This document shows positions 1 to 9,029 of a stretch of 17,244 nt of DNA, in pieces. The position numbers and the translations under genes are program-made. The notes under the pieces were generated by a model. The model worked only from the letters and a program-made list of their open reading frames with translations. It did not search any database and had not been told where the DNA came from. Numbering within the stretch: the stretch's first letter is position 1; every line of letters begins with the position of its first letter. The stretch is taken from contig RBNI01002883.1 of NCBI GenBank assembly GCA_003990745.1, positions 1 to 17,244 of the forward strand, read 5' to 3'. Origin of the DNA: Jimgerdemannia flammicorona (lineage: Eukaryota; Mucoromycota; Endogonomycetes; Endogonales; Endogonaceae).

Positions 1-171
1 TACACTATGCACTATGAGGATATTTGCTTTTGTCATTTTGATCACTTACTCTTTCAACTTTTATTTTTATTAATACGCCATGTCGGAAAATATCATCGTT
101 TAATTTTATCGTTATCAAAGGGAAAGATTACTTTGCTCATGCATTGGTTAGAAATTTAAGTACAGGGTCAT

Positions 172-203
<32 letters not shown>

Positions 204-285
204 ATGTTGTGTTCATGTGACCTACTGTAATAAATAATCCACCTTCTACTAAAGCCCTGAATGGTCGTGACCCAATCCTTTTAAT
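1..285. other. AT-rich spacer, no gene seen
   Basis: No reading frame of useful length and no RNA gene pattern was seen here. The only structure is a run of 26 T at 174-199. The stretch ends where the first array of 11-bp units begins. Confidence 0.6.
174..199. repeat. T26 homopolymer
   Basis: An uninterrupted run of 26 T on the plus strand, preceded by TTC. It is one of seven long A or T runs in the window. It may be a mononucleotide microsatellite or the tail of an old retroposed copy; no recognisable retroposon body was seen next to it. Confidence 0.9.
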
Positions 286-584
286 TGCAACCCAAAGTCA
301 GCCAGAAGGCAGCCGAAAGGCAATCCGAAGCAAATCCGAAGCATTCATTACTGGGTGATGATTAGCCACCGGTGACTAATTGTTGCTCGATATCGGTGGC
401 TAAACGTCGTTTAAGTGACACCTAGCAGCGGCTGATTGTCAATGAATGATATCGGGTAGCTTTCGGGTAGCTTTCGGGTAGCTTTCGGGTAGCTTTCGGG
501 TAGCTTTCGGGTAGCTTTCGGGTAGCTTTCGGATTGCTTTCGGATTGCTTTCGGATTGACTTCGAATTGGCTTCGATTGGGTTC
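286..584. repeat. Hairpin element with opposed 11-bp arrays as arms
   Basis: The left arm (286-340) is five diverged 11-bp units of the type GGCAATCCGAA. The right arm (454-584) is about twelve units in the opposite orientation, of the types GGGTAGCTTTC and GGATTGCTTTC. Between them lie two nested inverted pairs: CATTCATT (342-349) with AATGAATG (441-448), and TTAGCCACCG (362-371) with CGGTGGCTAA (394-403). The whole region could therefore fold back on itself. This resembles a non-autonomous hairpin or MITE-like element whose terminal repeats expanded as a minisatellite. No target-site duplication or transposase was seen, so the mobile origin is inference. Confidence 0.6.
454..584. repeat. 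11-bp tandem array, right arm
   Basis: Seven exact copies of GGGTAGCTTTC run from 454 to 530, followed by two of GGATTGCTTTC (531-552) and then increasingly diverged units to about 584. The gradient from identical to diverged copies suggests growth from one end. Because 11 is not a multiple of 3, three units give an 11-residue repeat (KLPESYPKATR) on the minus strand, readable in more than one frame. I take this as a by-product of the array and not a protein. Confidence 0.9.
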
Positions 585-835
585 GGATGAGCATCAAGGA
601 GTTTGGTCCTTGTTCGGATAGGGCCCTTATATGCTTTCTTCCCACATTTTCGGACACCGTTATTGCCATGTAGCTTTGAATGCATTTTCATTATCATGGG
701 ATGGTACACGTAGCCTTAGTTACAGATAGTCGAATATTGACAAAGTGCTAACAGAGACGTTTCAAAATTTATAAATATTGTTTAATGAGCTCGTTCATGC
801 TTGAGACAAGTTCTGTCTCTTCTTTTTCTTTCTTT

Positions 836-837
<2 letters not shown>

Positions 838-886
<49 letters not shown>
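838..886. repeat. T49 homopolymer
   Basis: A run of 49 T, the longest homopolymer in the window, preceded by a pyrimidine-rich stretch (TCTTTTTCTTTCTTTCA). It translates as poly-phenylalanine in one frame and is not coding. A tract this long is likely to vary in length and to be hard to sequence accurately. Confidence 0.9.
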
Positions 887-2517
887 CTTATGTATAGTAA
901 TTATATATAATTATACTTTGCTAACAGAGTGCATATGGAAATATTTTCATTGTATTCATGTAGCACGAAATTTCTCTCCATACACGCGCCTACAACCCAT
1001 CCTCGACCTCTTTAAGTTCAAATTACATGATAAGTCAAGGCTATTCATGCCTTCTTTTAGTAAATTTCTTATTTCTCTTCCAACGGAACGCCGTTTCTAT
1101 ATTTGGTTTGGGGTTTGATAAGCTAGTGGTGAGTTTACCGCTTATGTGAGGTTGTTGATAGTTTCGATGCGAAGTTCAGAGACGGGAGAGATACACAAGC
1201 GCACATCGAATCATACCAGATTGACCTCGGGTTTTATTTCCAGTAAAGAATTAAGCGGCAATCAAAATACACGCGTCCTTTCACATTTGGCAGGAGATGG
1301 CTTGGCCCCTAGCATACTTAGAGCTTCCTAACTACGCATGGAGGAAATCTTTCTACCACTCATTACAGACCTCATGGCCATAGCGGAAAGACCTTTTGGA
1401 CCTCACCGTTCATCTGAATGGGGCAGAAACGGCATGGAAGATGCCATATTCAAAGTAAAAGGCGCGATGGGTGTCCTTATTTCGAGATGGGTTGAAGGCT
1501 GCATGGGATTTAACGTTTTGAAAGTTGCGTGGAGCTTTAATGTTTGTTAGTCTTGTGATTGTGTGGTTGTTTCAATCTCTTTCACGTCGACAAATGTTAC
1601 CTTGTGACCCATAACCTAATTCTACTCTCGTAAAGACCGAATTGTTCTTATAAAAAATCTTTCGAGTTTACGCCATACTGTTAGCGTCACTGGAAGCTGA
1701 AACCATCTCATTTGTATATACATCCCTGCCATATTGGCTCATTTTCATTGCTCAGACCGCTGCTCTATTGGCAGTATCGTTCAGACGTTTGTAGTCATTT
1801 GAACAGTGAACCACTGTTTTTAGTGACGGTAGAATTATATTGTAAACATCCGCATGACTACGCCTTTTATCGCCTGCCTACACAACAATTCGTTGTCTGT
1901 CCGAAGGCTTTCGACAAAAAATTATGTCAGGACGCTTATTCTCAATGGAGTTTTTTAGTTTGCATTTGGCGTTATCAGGCCCATTTGATGGCTGTCAGCT
2001 TCGCTTATTTAGGTAAATGATATTCTTCCTAAATCATACTACGGCGATCTAATGTCTGTACTACGCTTCAAAAAAGTACCCACAGACCTCTAGCCAAGAG
2101 AATGATATGAATTGGGGGGAATGGAAACCAGATGGGAAATATCAATAAGCATGCCGCGGAAACAAATTTCGGGTGGCATATGAACGAAATTGCTATCAGT
2201 AACAACGAATGTAATGTCATTGCTAGGTGGCCATGCGACTTGTGACGCGACTAATTGGTACGACTTTCGTTGTGAACGAACCGTAGGTCGGAGTCATGGC
2301 CCGTGCTCCAAATTGCTGCCACGCGCCCCGGTTGCGATATAAATTTTAAGTTGATATGCGCCTCATATTTAAGACGAATACGCTATGGTTTAAGGTACCG
2401 GATTGCATGAGCAAATAAGTACGCATGCAGAACTCTCACATTATCAAATTGGGACCAATATACATGCAAGCGGAGTCGAGGGTAGGACATCCTGATAGTC
2501 AAATGTTGTGCACCCGC
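887..2517. other. Spacer with only short ORFs
   Basis: Several open frames of 60-105 residues occur, for example near 1146-1331, 1338-1550 and 1712-2020. None shows a recognisable domain, a supporting promoter, or a convincing splice pattern. Frames of that size are expected by chance at this base composition. No RNA gene or repeat was seen. Confidence 0.5.
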
Positions 2518-2523
2518 TTTATT
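2518..2523 (-). promoter_or_regulatory. AATAAA polyadenylation signal for the HMG gene
   Basis: The minus strand reads AATAAA about 118 bases past the TAA stop of the HMG-box gene. That position suits a fungal 3' untranslated region. The hexamer alone is weak evidence; strand and spacing support it. Confidence 0.5.
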
Positions 2524-2640
2524 CTATTTACATTGATGTATGGCTCTCAACAGATGCCGTAAGAGCATTTACGTATAAAGCCGAGGCGGCAAACTACCAA
2601 ATTTGTAGGCGCATGTGCATGAGAAAAGTGACACGAACGA

Positions 2641-3453
2641 TTAAAGTTCATGGGAGGGGCTAAAGGTTGACAAATATCCCAATTCCGATTCCACGAACTC
2701 AGTACCGAAAATTTCCTCCAAAAATCGATTTTCAAGAAAATCGACGTGCGGTCCAAGATTATCAATACATGTAAAGAGGTTGTCATTAACAGGACTATTG
2801 TCAACGAAAGTGAAAATATTGTCTGGAACCGGTAAACCCGCTGCGCTTTCTTGCAATGGAACCCCTCCACGCTCGATGTTCTGGGGGTTCCAACCGGGTG
2901 GCAGAAGTGTGATGACTGAATTCGAGTCAACTTCTGTGGGCACAGCAGGTGTTGGCAGCTTCGTAGACTTCTTCTTCAAAGGCTTTCGCGACTTTTTCGG
3001 CTCGTACTTGTACCCGGGATATTTGACTAGGTGTTCAAGCTTTGCGAAATCTGCCTTCCGTTCGTACGAGCGCCGCACTTCTTCGGATTCCGCCCGCCAA
3101 TATCGGCCGACGATGCGTGATACTTCCTTGTTGTGCAGGTCCTTGTTCTCAGCGACGACGGCCGAATGCTTCTCGCGCCGGTAAATCATGAATGCGTTTT
3201 GCGGGCGAGGCGCTTTCCCAGATTTTTTTTTGCCGCTCCTGCGAGTCGGCTTGGTTGGAGGCGATGTCGTGCCGTCGTGTAGCAAGCTCGTTGATACGGA
3301 GGAGTTTGAGAGGTTGGGGTTGTTGCTTGGTTTGGGGAAACCATCGTTGACAAAGACGAAGGTGTCGTCGTTAGGAGGGAGAACCGAAGGTATATTGCTC
3401 GTTGTGGGGGTGTTGGACTGGTACATTATGGTGATCGGCATGCCTTCGAACAT
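2641..3453 (-). CDS. MATA-type HMG-box DNA-binding protein, 270 residues
   Basis: This is a probable nuclear sequence-specific transcription factor of the fungal mating-type HMG family (MATA_HMG). The HMG box spans about residues 83-152. It opens with APRPQNAFMIYRREKH and carries LHNKEVSRIVGRYW, AESEEVRRSYERKA and LEHLVKYPGYKYEP, the pattern typical of these boxes. Basic clusters flank it (RRSGKKKSGK at 71-80, KKSRKPLKKK at 153-162) and could be nuclear localisation signals. The tail is acidic and hydrophobic and could activate transcription. A motif recurs three times: DDTFVFVND (29), DNIFTFVDN (211), DNLFTCIDN (224). The start is the first ATG after an in-frame TAA just upstream. There is no intron, unlike many ascomycete MAT1-2 genes, which have one in the box. 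No triose phosphate transporter or RNA helicase gene, the usual neighbours of a Mucoromycota sex locus, is present. It may be a mating regulator or one of an expanded paralogue family. Confidence 0.93.
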   Translation of the reverse strand: MFEGMPITIMYQSNTPTTSNIPSVLPPNDDTFVFVNDGFPKPSNNPNLSNSSVSTSLLHDGTTSPPTKPTRRSGKKKSGKAPRPQNAFMIYRREKHSAVVAENKDLHNKEVSRIVGRYWRAESEEVRRSYERKADFAKLEHLVKYPGYKYEPKKSRKPLKKKSTKLPTPAVPTEVDSNSVITLLPPGWNPQNIERGGVPLQESAAGLPVPDNIFTFVDNSPVNDNLFTCIDNLGPHVDFLENRFLEEIFGTEFVESELGYLSTFSPSHEL

Positions 3454-3511
3454 CGTTGGTTCATGGATGTGCGGACATGTAATTGATGGAGCTCCAACAA
3501 AAGCGAGGTGA

Positions 3512-3523
3512 TGAATATAAATG
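3512..3523 (-). promoter_or_regulatory. TATA-like element upstream of the HMG gene
   Basis: The minus strand reads ATTTATATTCAT about 60-70 bases before the ATG of the HMG gene. It is a plausible TATA-like site, but AT-rich hexamers are common in this window and no other core-promoter element was recognised. Confidence 0.22.
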
Positions 3524-3968
3524 TTATCAAATGGTTACGTATCCTCGTTGCTTAGTGAGCCGGTAAGTCAGCCGAAATGGACGAAGCACGGGCCTCTTTG
3601 TTCTAAATATAATGCACTTCCTCTTCCGTATTCGATGCCCGGTATTCCCACATTCGATGTCAAACAAAGGATTGTCGATTCTCTACAACATTGGTAAATA
3701 AGGGCATGATCGCCATTTCCCACTCGGAGCGCCAATAACCACTATTCAACCGCAAAAGTGAACCCTGTGCCGTCAGATAGAGTCATCTATCACGGAGCCA
3801 TTATACAGTGTTAAAGACAAAGACCTCGGCCCATTTTGGGCTTCTTGTTTTTTTTGTTCGGACTATTGCAGAGATTTCCTCGTTGCATCTGACAAATTGG
3901 GTAGCCGTTGGAAATCAAAAGAATATCCGCAACTATGTGCTGCCGAAGCTTTTTTATCTTATTTTCAG

Positions 3969-4286
3969 GGCATGGTTTATTTTCGTATATCCTTAGCCTT
4001 GATCCTAATCCTATATTTTCGCTGCAAAAGCAACCTGGAATGTTCTACACACACTAAGAGTCCGCATATTTTTGAACCACTCAACGTCGTTATAGATCCA
4101 AATGGGGTACTTCAAATAAACTACGTGTACGAGCGGACGATAACTCCGTTCAATTTTCTATTTTGTATTCCGTCCGCGTGTGCCTATTATATGTTAGTGG
4201 GTTACTCGACGAATTCCACAACTACTAAAGACATTTATGGCACTCCTGAGTGGCTTCGGCTTTTGATAAGGAATGATTACGCTTAA
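3969..4286 (+). CDS. Weak ORF, possible small secreted protein
   Basis: A 105-residue frame from ATG. Its first 20 residues look like a signal peptide: a short basic start (MVYFR), a hydrophobic core (ISLALILILYF), then RCKS. The rest contains four further cysteines and ends in a charged tail (LLIRNDYA). No family was recognised, and the frame is open a further 24 codons upstream of this ATG. Purine use at first codon positions is near even, so the coding signal is weak and an ORF of this length is possible by chance in this window. If real, it would be a small secreted cysteine-containing protein. Confidence 0.18.
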   Translation, partial: GMVYFRISLALILILYFRCKSNLECSTHTKSPHIFEPLNVVIDPNGVLQINYVYERTITPFNFLFCIPSACAYYMLVGYSTNSTTTKDIYGTPEWLRLLIRNDYA

Positions 4287-4882
4287 AAATTATCATGCTT
4301 TCAATAGAAAGATTCCGGCATAGTGGCGATCCTCAGAGCTCAACACTCCGACATGCGGCTACGAAGTGATTTGCGGGACATACCACAATCTGGGACGATC
4401 ACTTGCAGGATGATATCTGTTTTTGCATTTACGTTGTTCCTGTCCCTGCATAAAACAGTACGCTTCACGTTACTACCGAGAGGTCGGGTATATATTACTG
4501 CCTCAGCCGTCATCTGCTTTCCTTTGCGTTATGCGAGATAAATTCTTTTAGCGCAACTTCAAGTGTAGAGGTCGCCAAAACAATATCAATACACACGTTA
4601 TCATTTAGCCGCTGCATTTACGGTTGTTTTAACGCACAGGTTTTCTTTCCTTTTTTTCATGTTTTGCGCATACAGCACATACATGGGCCACCCGATTGCC
4701 GGTTTCTTTGTGCTGGGAAGGACAGACTAAATTCGGTGGCTGGTCTTTACGTTCGAGGCTTAACGAGATGTTCTATAGGTAGTGCCTGACGATTTGCGAC
4801 CGATCGCCAACGGCAACGACATTTTTTGGTCGATGATCCTGTTTATGAGTTACATACATACGCATGCGGACCGTGTGTGGGA

Positions 4883-5046
4883 GTCGCCATTTTGACAGGT
4901 GGCTGATGGGCATGAATTTCATGTCTATCTGCCGGGGTGTTCCATATAAACCATCGCGTTAGTGTCATTGCCTTTGCTGGCGCTACAGATGGCTTGCAAA
5001 ATCCAAGCCTAATTGTGATGAGTAATAAACACTTCAAAATGGCGAC
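4883..5046. repeat. 13-bp inverted repeat bounding 164 bp
   Basis: GTCGCCATTTTGA at 4883-4895 is matched exactly by its reverse complement TCAAAATGGCGAC at 5034-5046. The spacing would suit a small terminal-inverted-repeat element. No target-site duplication flanks it and the match does not extend inwards, so coincidence is possible. Confidence 0.4.
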
Positions 5047-5824
5047 CGCAAGGGAAACTGTACCAATTCTACATCTTTTACACCACAACATACCATGTGT
5101 ATAGTTTGTGCTTCGGGCACCCAATGTTAGCACAACATATTCTATCCTCATCCCAAGATGAGTTTAGTACCGTTTGACGATATACACATGTTTGGTGGAC
5201 ACTATGATGGGCGGGATCACGTTGTAGATTATGTGGGATAGCGTCAACATTTGGATACCATATTTCTCGAGGGTTGCCGTCTTACATTGCGGCTCCTCGC
5301 AATATCTGAGCGCGTGGATACAGTGGTTGGTTGGTAATTTTAGCGTGGTCACGGTGCATCAAAATTTGACAGGCGCCATCAACTTGCCAACTGGTTATTC
5401 TGCTATCTCTCAAAGCTTTCTGATCAATTGCAGCCTGCAAATGTCGACCGAATATGTCAGTATGGTGTTAACCTTGCCGCGCTAGCGAAAAACGGCGAAT
5501 TAACCAAACGCAGGAAAGTTTTCTGTCATGCTTCGTACACGTTGTGTCGCCATATGCTTTTCCTTCACTGGTCTCTAAACGAATGGTCCCTTATTTCTAA
5601 AACCACGCGAAGTCCGCATTAACTACAGCACGCTATCTATTTACAGAGTCGCACAGAAATAAGATGATCTAATAATAATAACGAATAGTCATATAAGTAC
5701 AAGTATGCGTATAACGCAAATCGCAAACCGCGAATAAATGTATACCTTGCCCGATTACCACTGTACGTAATGAATGCCAATGTTCTCGTGTTTTAGCCTT
5801 GTCTCAGCCCTGTAATTATGTATC

Positions 5825-5832
5825 TATAAATA
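5825..5832 (+). promoter_or_regulatory. TATA box TATAAATA
   Basis: TATAAATA is followed about 20 bases later by a pyrimidine-rich stretch (5846-5886), a common fungal core-promoter arrangement. It lies about 135 bases before the ATG at 5967 and is the best TATA box on the plus strand. It supports the candidate gene downstream. Confidence 0.45.
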
Positions 5833-5966
5833 CATCAAAGATCGCATGCCCCCAACCCCATTTTTCCTTCCGCTTCCTTCGCCAACCATGGTATCCTGTC
5901 ATCATCCCAAATGCCAAGCTCTCATTATTAATTTTATATCTATATACTTCTTGTCCCTAATAATCG

Positions 5967-6352
5967 ATGGCGTACAAAGGTGCAATGTGGTGGGACAGCC
6001 TCCACCTGGGCGAATTGAGGTACCACGCCGCGGTTGGAATTGCCCAAACGGCCCCGCTATTCACGAACGTGACCTCGGCGACCCCTCCAAATCATTACAT
6101 CATGACCAATATACTGCACCCCGTCTTCCACCGGTGCGAGCTGCTGTTGAGCAAAAGAACGTAAATTTTCTTTAGTAACCATTGCGCATAATTAAGCAAA
6201 GGGAATCCGGTCTTTCGGCGTTGTGACTGAGGTTCCACCGCCGTGATACAGTACCTACGCCCTATTGCCCAAAGGTAGCGTCAGGAAAACCTCTTGACTT
6301 ATATAATCCGTTTGCCAAAAGTGTGGCGGTTTGGCGAGCATGGAGTAGGTAG
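5967..6352 (+). CDS. Candidate two-exon gene of unknown function
   Basis: Exon 1 (5967-6160) opens with ATG and reads MAYKGAMWWDSLHLGELRYH and onward. Its third codon positions are visibly GC-rich, unlike the overlapping second frame (5846-6175). A GTAAAT donor at 6161 and an AG acceptor at 6230-6231 give a 71-base intron. The phase is kept into exon 2 (6232-6352), which contains PYCPKVASGKPLDLYNPF and KSVAVWRAWSR before TAG. The joined product would be 104 residues. A TATA box lies upstream. I do not recognise the family. A GTAGGT donor overlaps the stop, so the true gene may continue into the open exon-like stretch at 6430-6600, although the phases do not match. Exon 1 is better supported than exon 2. 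Confidence 0.38.
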
Positions 6353-6429
6353 GTGTGCTAGCCGGCAATGAGCGATGGGCCCAGATATAGTGAACAAATC
6401 GTGTGCGACTTAATTTACTGACCTTCCAG

Positions 6430-6600
6430 CTCACCTCGCAGGGGAAACCACTCAACGAGCGAGGTGTACTCAATCAAAGAACACTAAGCCTGTTCCAGAA
6501 CATGCTGGGCGTGCTTGCCATACTTGCTTTGGACAGGGCATCCCTTGCCTCCTTCCCGTACCAAAAAAGCACGTACCCAGGCATTTCTGTATGGATGTGA
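6430..6600 (+). CDS. Possible terminal exon of the preceding gene
   Basis: A 57-codon open stretch ends in TGA. It follows a good 3' splice pattern, TTTACTGACCTTCCAG, with a CTGAC branch-like motif just before the AG at 6428-6429. It reads TLSLFQNMLGVLAILALD and ends in YPGISVWM. The hydrophobic segment could be a membrane helix. It is not in phase with the candidate exon at 6232-6352 by the simplest splice, so either an indel lies between them or it belongs to a different transcript. Confidence 0.25.
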   Translation, partial: LTSQGKPLNERGVLNQRTLSLFQNMLGVLAILALDRASLASFPYQKSTYPGISVWM

Positions 6601-8428
6601 CAAGCTTATTTCTGGATGAATGATCGCCCAATCTTTGTAGGCCGCGGAAAACAATATCCTAAAATATACTTAATTGCATGGGCGATTTTGATGACAGAAA
6701 TACGTTAACGCCGAGAAGTTATTCTCTTGTTGACAAATTCCTGCCGCCCGCCCTTGGGGCAATGCCTACGGGACGCACTCTATTACAGTTTCTATTTTCA
6801 TTAATATTGGTAGGGAGGGCGGGCTTCAAGTCCCCACCAGGCAAAAGCCATGGAGACTCATCGATCTATTTCGCGTCTCTAGTGAGTTGTTGATTAATTA
6901 GTTACACACAAGGACTATGGGTGAAGACGTGAAAAAGGGTCATGTCGATCTTATGAAGTATCTCGGTAATCGAAGCAATCGAACGTCTGGTTGGTGCAGT
7001 GCCACAACTCAAATTCAACATGGAATTTTCTTGCTTTCTTTCCTAATCCTTTGAAAACATCGAAGATCTTGACTGGTTGACAGCACCTGAGCACATGACA
7101 ACAAATGCATGGTTCGTGTAGCAGCCAGAACAAGCAAAGGCCCGATACCGTGGAACCGTCATTTTTCCTATGGGCGAGTTACTTAATATAGCCAGAGTAG
7201 AAGGAAATTGGAGTAGATAATATCTTCGCGTAATCCTATTTCACCGTCCCCGAGTTCCACAATGTTTCTCGTTGGCAAACGTTTGACTTCATTTTCTGGC
7301 ATTTTGTCTTTCTCAACGACGACACCTCGGGAGGGGGGGAGGTGGCCACAAAACATTCACATCACATGGCCGCCATGCGTTCCTCAAACGAAGCCCCATT
7401 TCTGGTAGCTACGGAAACTAGCCTTTTTGGGAGGCCCCGTTTTTTGTCCTCCATTTTGAGCTCCGTGTCACCCATGCTAGCAGATCTTCCTACGATCTTA
7501 TTCCTTGGAGTTGTCGATAAACAATATATCTATTATCTATTCCCAACAACAATCCATCAGCGTAACAATTCAATCTCTCCATAGTAAATATAGCTAGACT
7601 CCCTAATTTCTTATCGCTAGCTATAGCCACTCTTTAAAGCTAAACCCAATAATCTTATGGAAAACTCTTGGCAATTGTTTTCGGTCGTTCCATAAGCCAA
7701 CAACTATAGCAATTGTTCTCGGTTGTTTCATAAAGCTAAGCCAACATAGTTTTCCATACTATTAGTCTAATAGTCAATTCTCCGATACCATACCGTTACA
7801 GTTTAGCCTATTTTGTATCAAAATAATTTTTTCTCTGATCAAATTTCGACTGCTAACAATACCAACTAAAATACGATAAAATGACATTACCAAGATCGCT
7901 ATTCATATTAGTTAAATATTAATTAGCTACTACTTTTATCTATGACAAAAGCATATGGCAACCAGTTGCATATTCAAACTGTTGATAAGTACGATCAATG
8001 ACGCGATAACCTTCTCTTCGAATCGAATCGTTTCAGGAATATAATTAAATAGATATATCCCTTCACTAGAGATATGATTTGCAAACTTGGAACCGGGGCT
8101 TTATTTTATGGGACCGCAAATAACCGTTGTAGGTGCTCACCATCATCAATTCTCTCTTGTATCGGCAATTTCGTGAGTGCAAGCTTTTACCATCAGTCTC
8201 TCATCCGACATTTCGGGCAAACGTCGACGTCGGAATACCTTAAGACAAAGCATAAGAGTTGCTATGGAGCGCGTTGCAAAACCGATTCGTCTTTTCTCCC
8301 TTCGCTTCAAAATGTTGGCAACATGATCGATCTGCCTACCATGGTAACCGTTTGAGAAAATAAATCGAAAACCGCCAAATCCACAGCTTTATAGAGAGAA
8401 GGATTTTGTCCGGAAACTATTGTTCAAA
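6601..8428. other. Spacer with no convincing gene
   Basis: Short frames such as 6678-6893, 7366-7584 and 8074-8355 were inspected. None carries a domain, paired splice sites or clear codon bias. The structured part is the inverted-repeat element at 7656-7758. From about 7590 to 8050 the DNA is notably AT-rich. Confidence 0.5.
7656..7758. repeat. 103-bp element with terminal inverted repeats
   Basis: TATGGAAAACT (7656-7666) and AGTTTTCCATA (7748-7758) are perfect inverted copies. The match continues inwards with gaps (TTGGC on the left, GCCAA on the right). Inside lie two direct copies of about 31-37 bp, GCAATTGTTTTCGGTCGTTC and onward (7671-7701) and its relative at 7709-7745, the second with a small insertion. 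A perfect palindrome, CTATTAG-T-CTAATAG, follows at 7759-7773. The size and termini suit a MITE-like element. No clear target-site duplication was seen. Confidence 0.5.
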
Positions 8429-8725
8429 ATGTCAAGCAAGATTGAAGCATTTCGACAGCCTGCAAGTGACGTCCAGCGATGTGCTACTGATGGCCCAACC
8501 TACGCCATCCTGCTCGTTGCTTGGCTTTTCGCAAGCATGATGTCAGGAGGAATTTTGCCACCGTATGTGAAGGTCATTGCGATTATGCTTGGCAATAACC
8601 CGCGACAAGCACAGGATCAATTAGTTGTCTGTAGTGCAGGTAAATGCGCCTGCGAAAAAGTTAACATTTGAGCATCTTGACAAAAACTTACAGGCTATGC
8701 TAAACATAATCTATACCTCTCATAA
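8429..8725 (+). CDS. Candidate small membrane protein with one intron
   Basis: The ATG at 8429 follows AAA, a good fungal start context, and TTTATAG at 8388-8394 is a possible TATA element. The frame reads MSSKIEAFRQPASDVQ, then a hydrophobic helix (YAILLVAWLFASMMSGGIL), a second one (VKVIAIML), and a polar tail. First codon positions are purine-rich, as in real genes. CAG|GTAAAT at 8640 and CTTACAG at 8693 define a 54-base intron, leaving a short second exon (GYAKHNLYLS, stop). Unspliced, it stops at 8671. The product is 80 residues with one or two membrane spans. No family was recognised. Confidence 0.33.
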
Positions 8726-9029
8726 ACGAAGCAGGCCATGTCGTCTTCGAATGAGATACATTCCTGCAAAAATCCCAAACTTCGATGCCGCGAGTCTGAC
8801 CACCGTTCGAGAATCCTTTCCATTATTACCCTTACTCTGTATCTGCAAAGCTCTATATTAAAAATATTACATAGAGTATGGCGAACTCAGAATGATGATC
8901 CACAACTGCAAATTGCACTAGAGACAGGGAAAATCGGATAAAAGATGTATAATATACGATTACATAGTTCTAAACAGACATTAAATGTTCACTTTATTTG
9001 CCTCCATATTTTTTGTCAAGTATGGTTGA
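8726..9029. other. Spacer downstream of two converging candidates
   Basis: This lies between the plus-strand candidate ending at 8725 and the minus-strand broken gene ending at 9030. Overlapping plus-strand frames at 8625-8941 look like chance. The minus strand has AATAAA at 8994-8999, about 30 bases past the stop at 9030, a possible polyadenylation signal for that gene. Confidence 0.4.

Larger units (their letters stand above)
3524..5824. other. Spacer between the HMG gene and the next candidate gene
   Basis: Apart from the weak ORF at 3969-4286 and the inverted repeat at 4883-5046, which are listed separately, I see no gene. The other open frames here (for example 4323-4541, 4843-5151 on the minus strand, and 5231-5485) are 60-105 residues with no domain, promoter or intron support. 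Confidence 0.5.

Noticed and set aside
422..709. Minus-strand ORF with an 11-residue repeat (KLPESYPKATR)
   Set aside because: The repeat is a translation of the 11-bp array. Two overlapping frames on the same strand give the same peptide, as expected for a DNA repeat and not for a protein.
801..1118. Plus-strand ORF with a poly-phenylalanine run
   Set aside because: It is the T49 homopolymer read as codons; the flanks show no coding features.
2547..2930. 127-residue minus ORF in another frame
   Set aside because: It overlaps the 3' half of the HMG gene in a different frame and has no domain.
2780..3511. Plus-strand ORFs opposite the HMG gene
   Set aside because: Antisense shadows of the HMG coding sequence; the minus frame encodes a recognisable domain.
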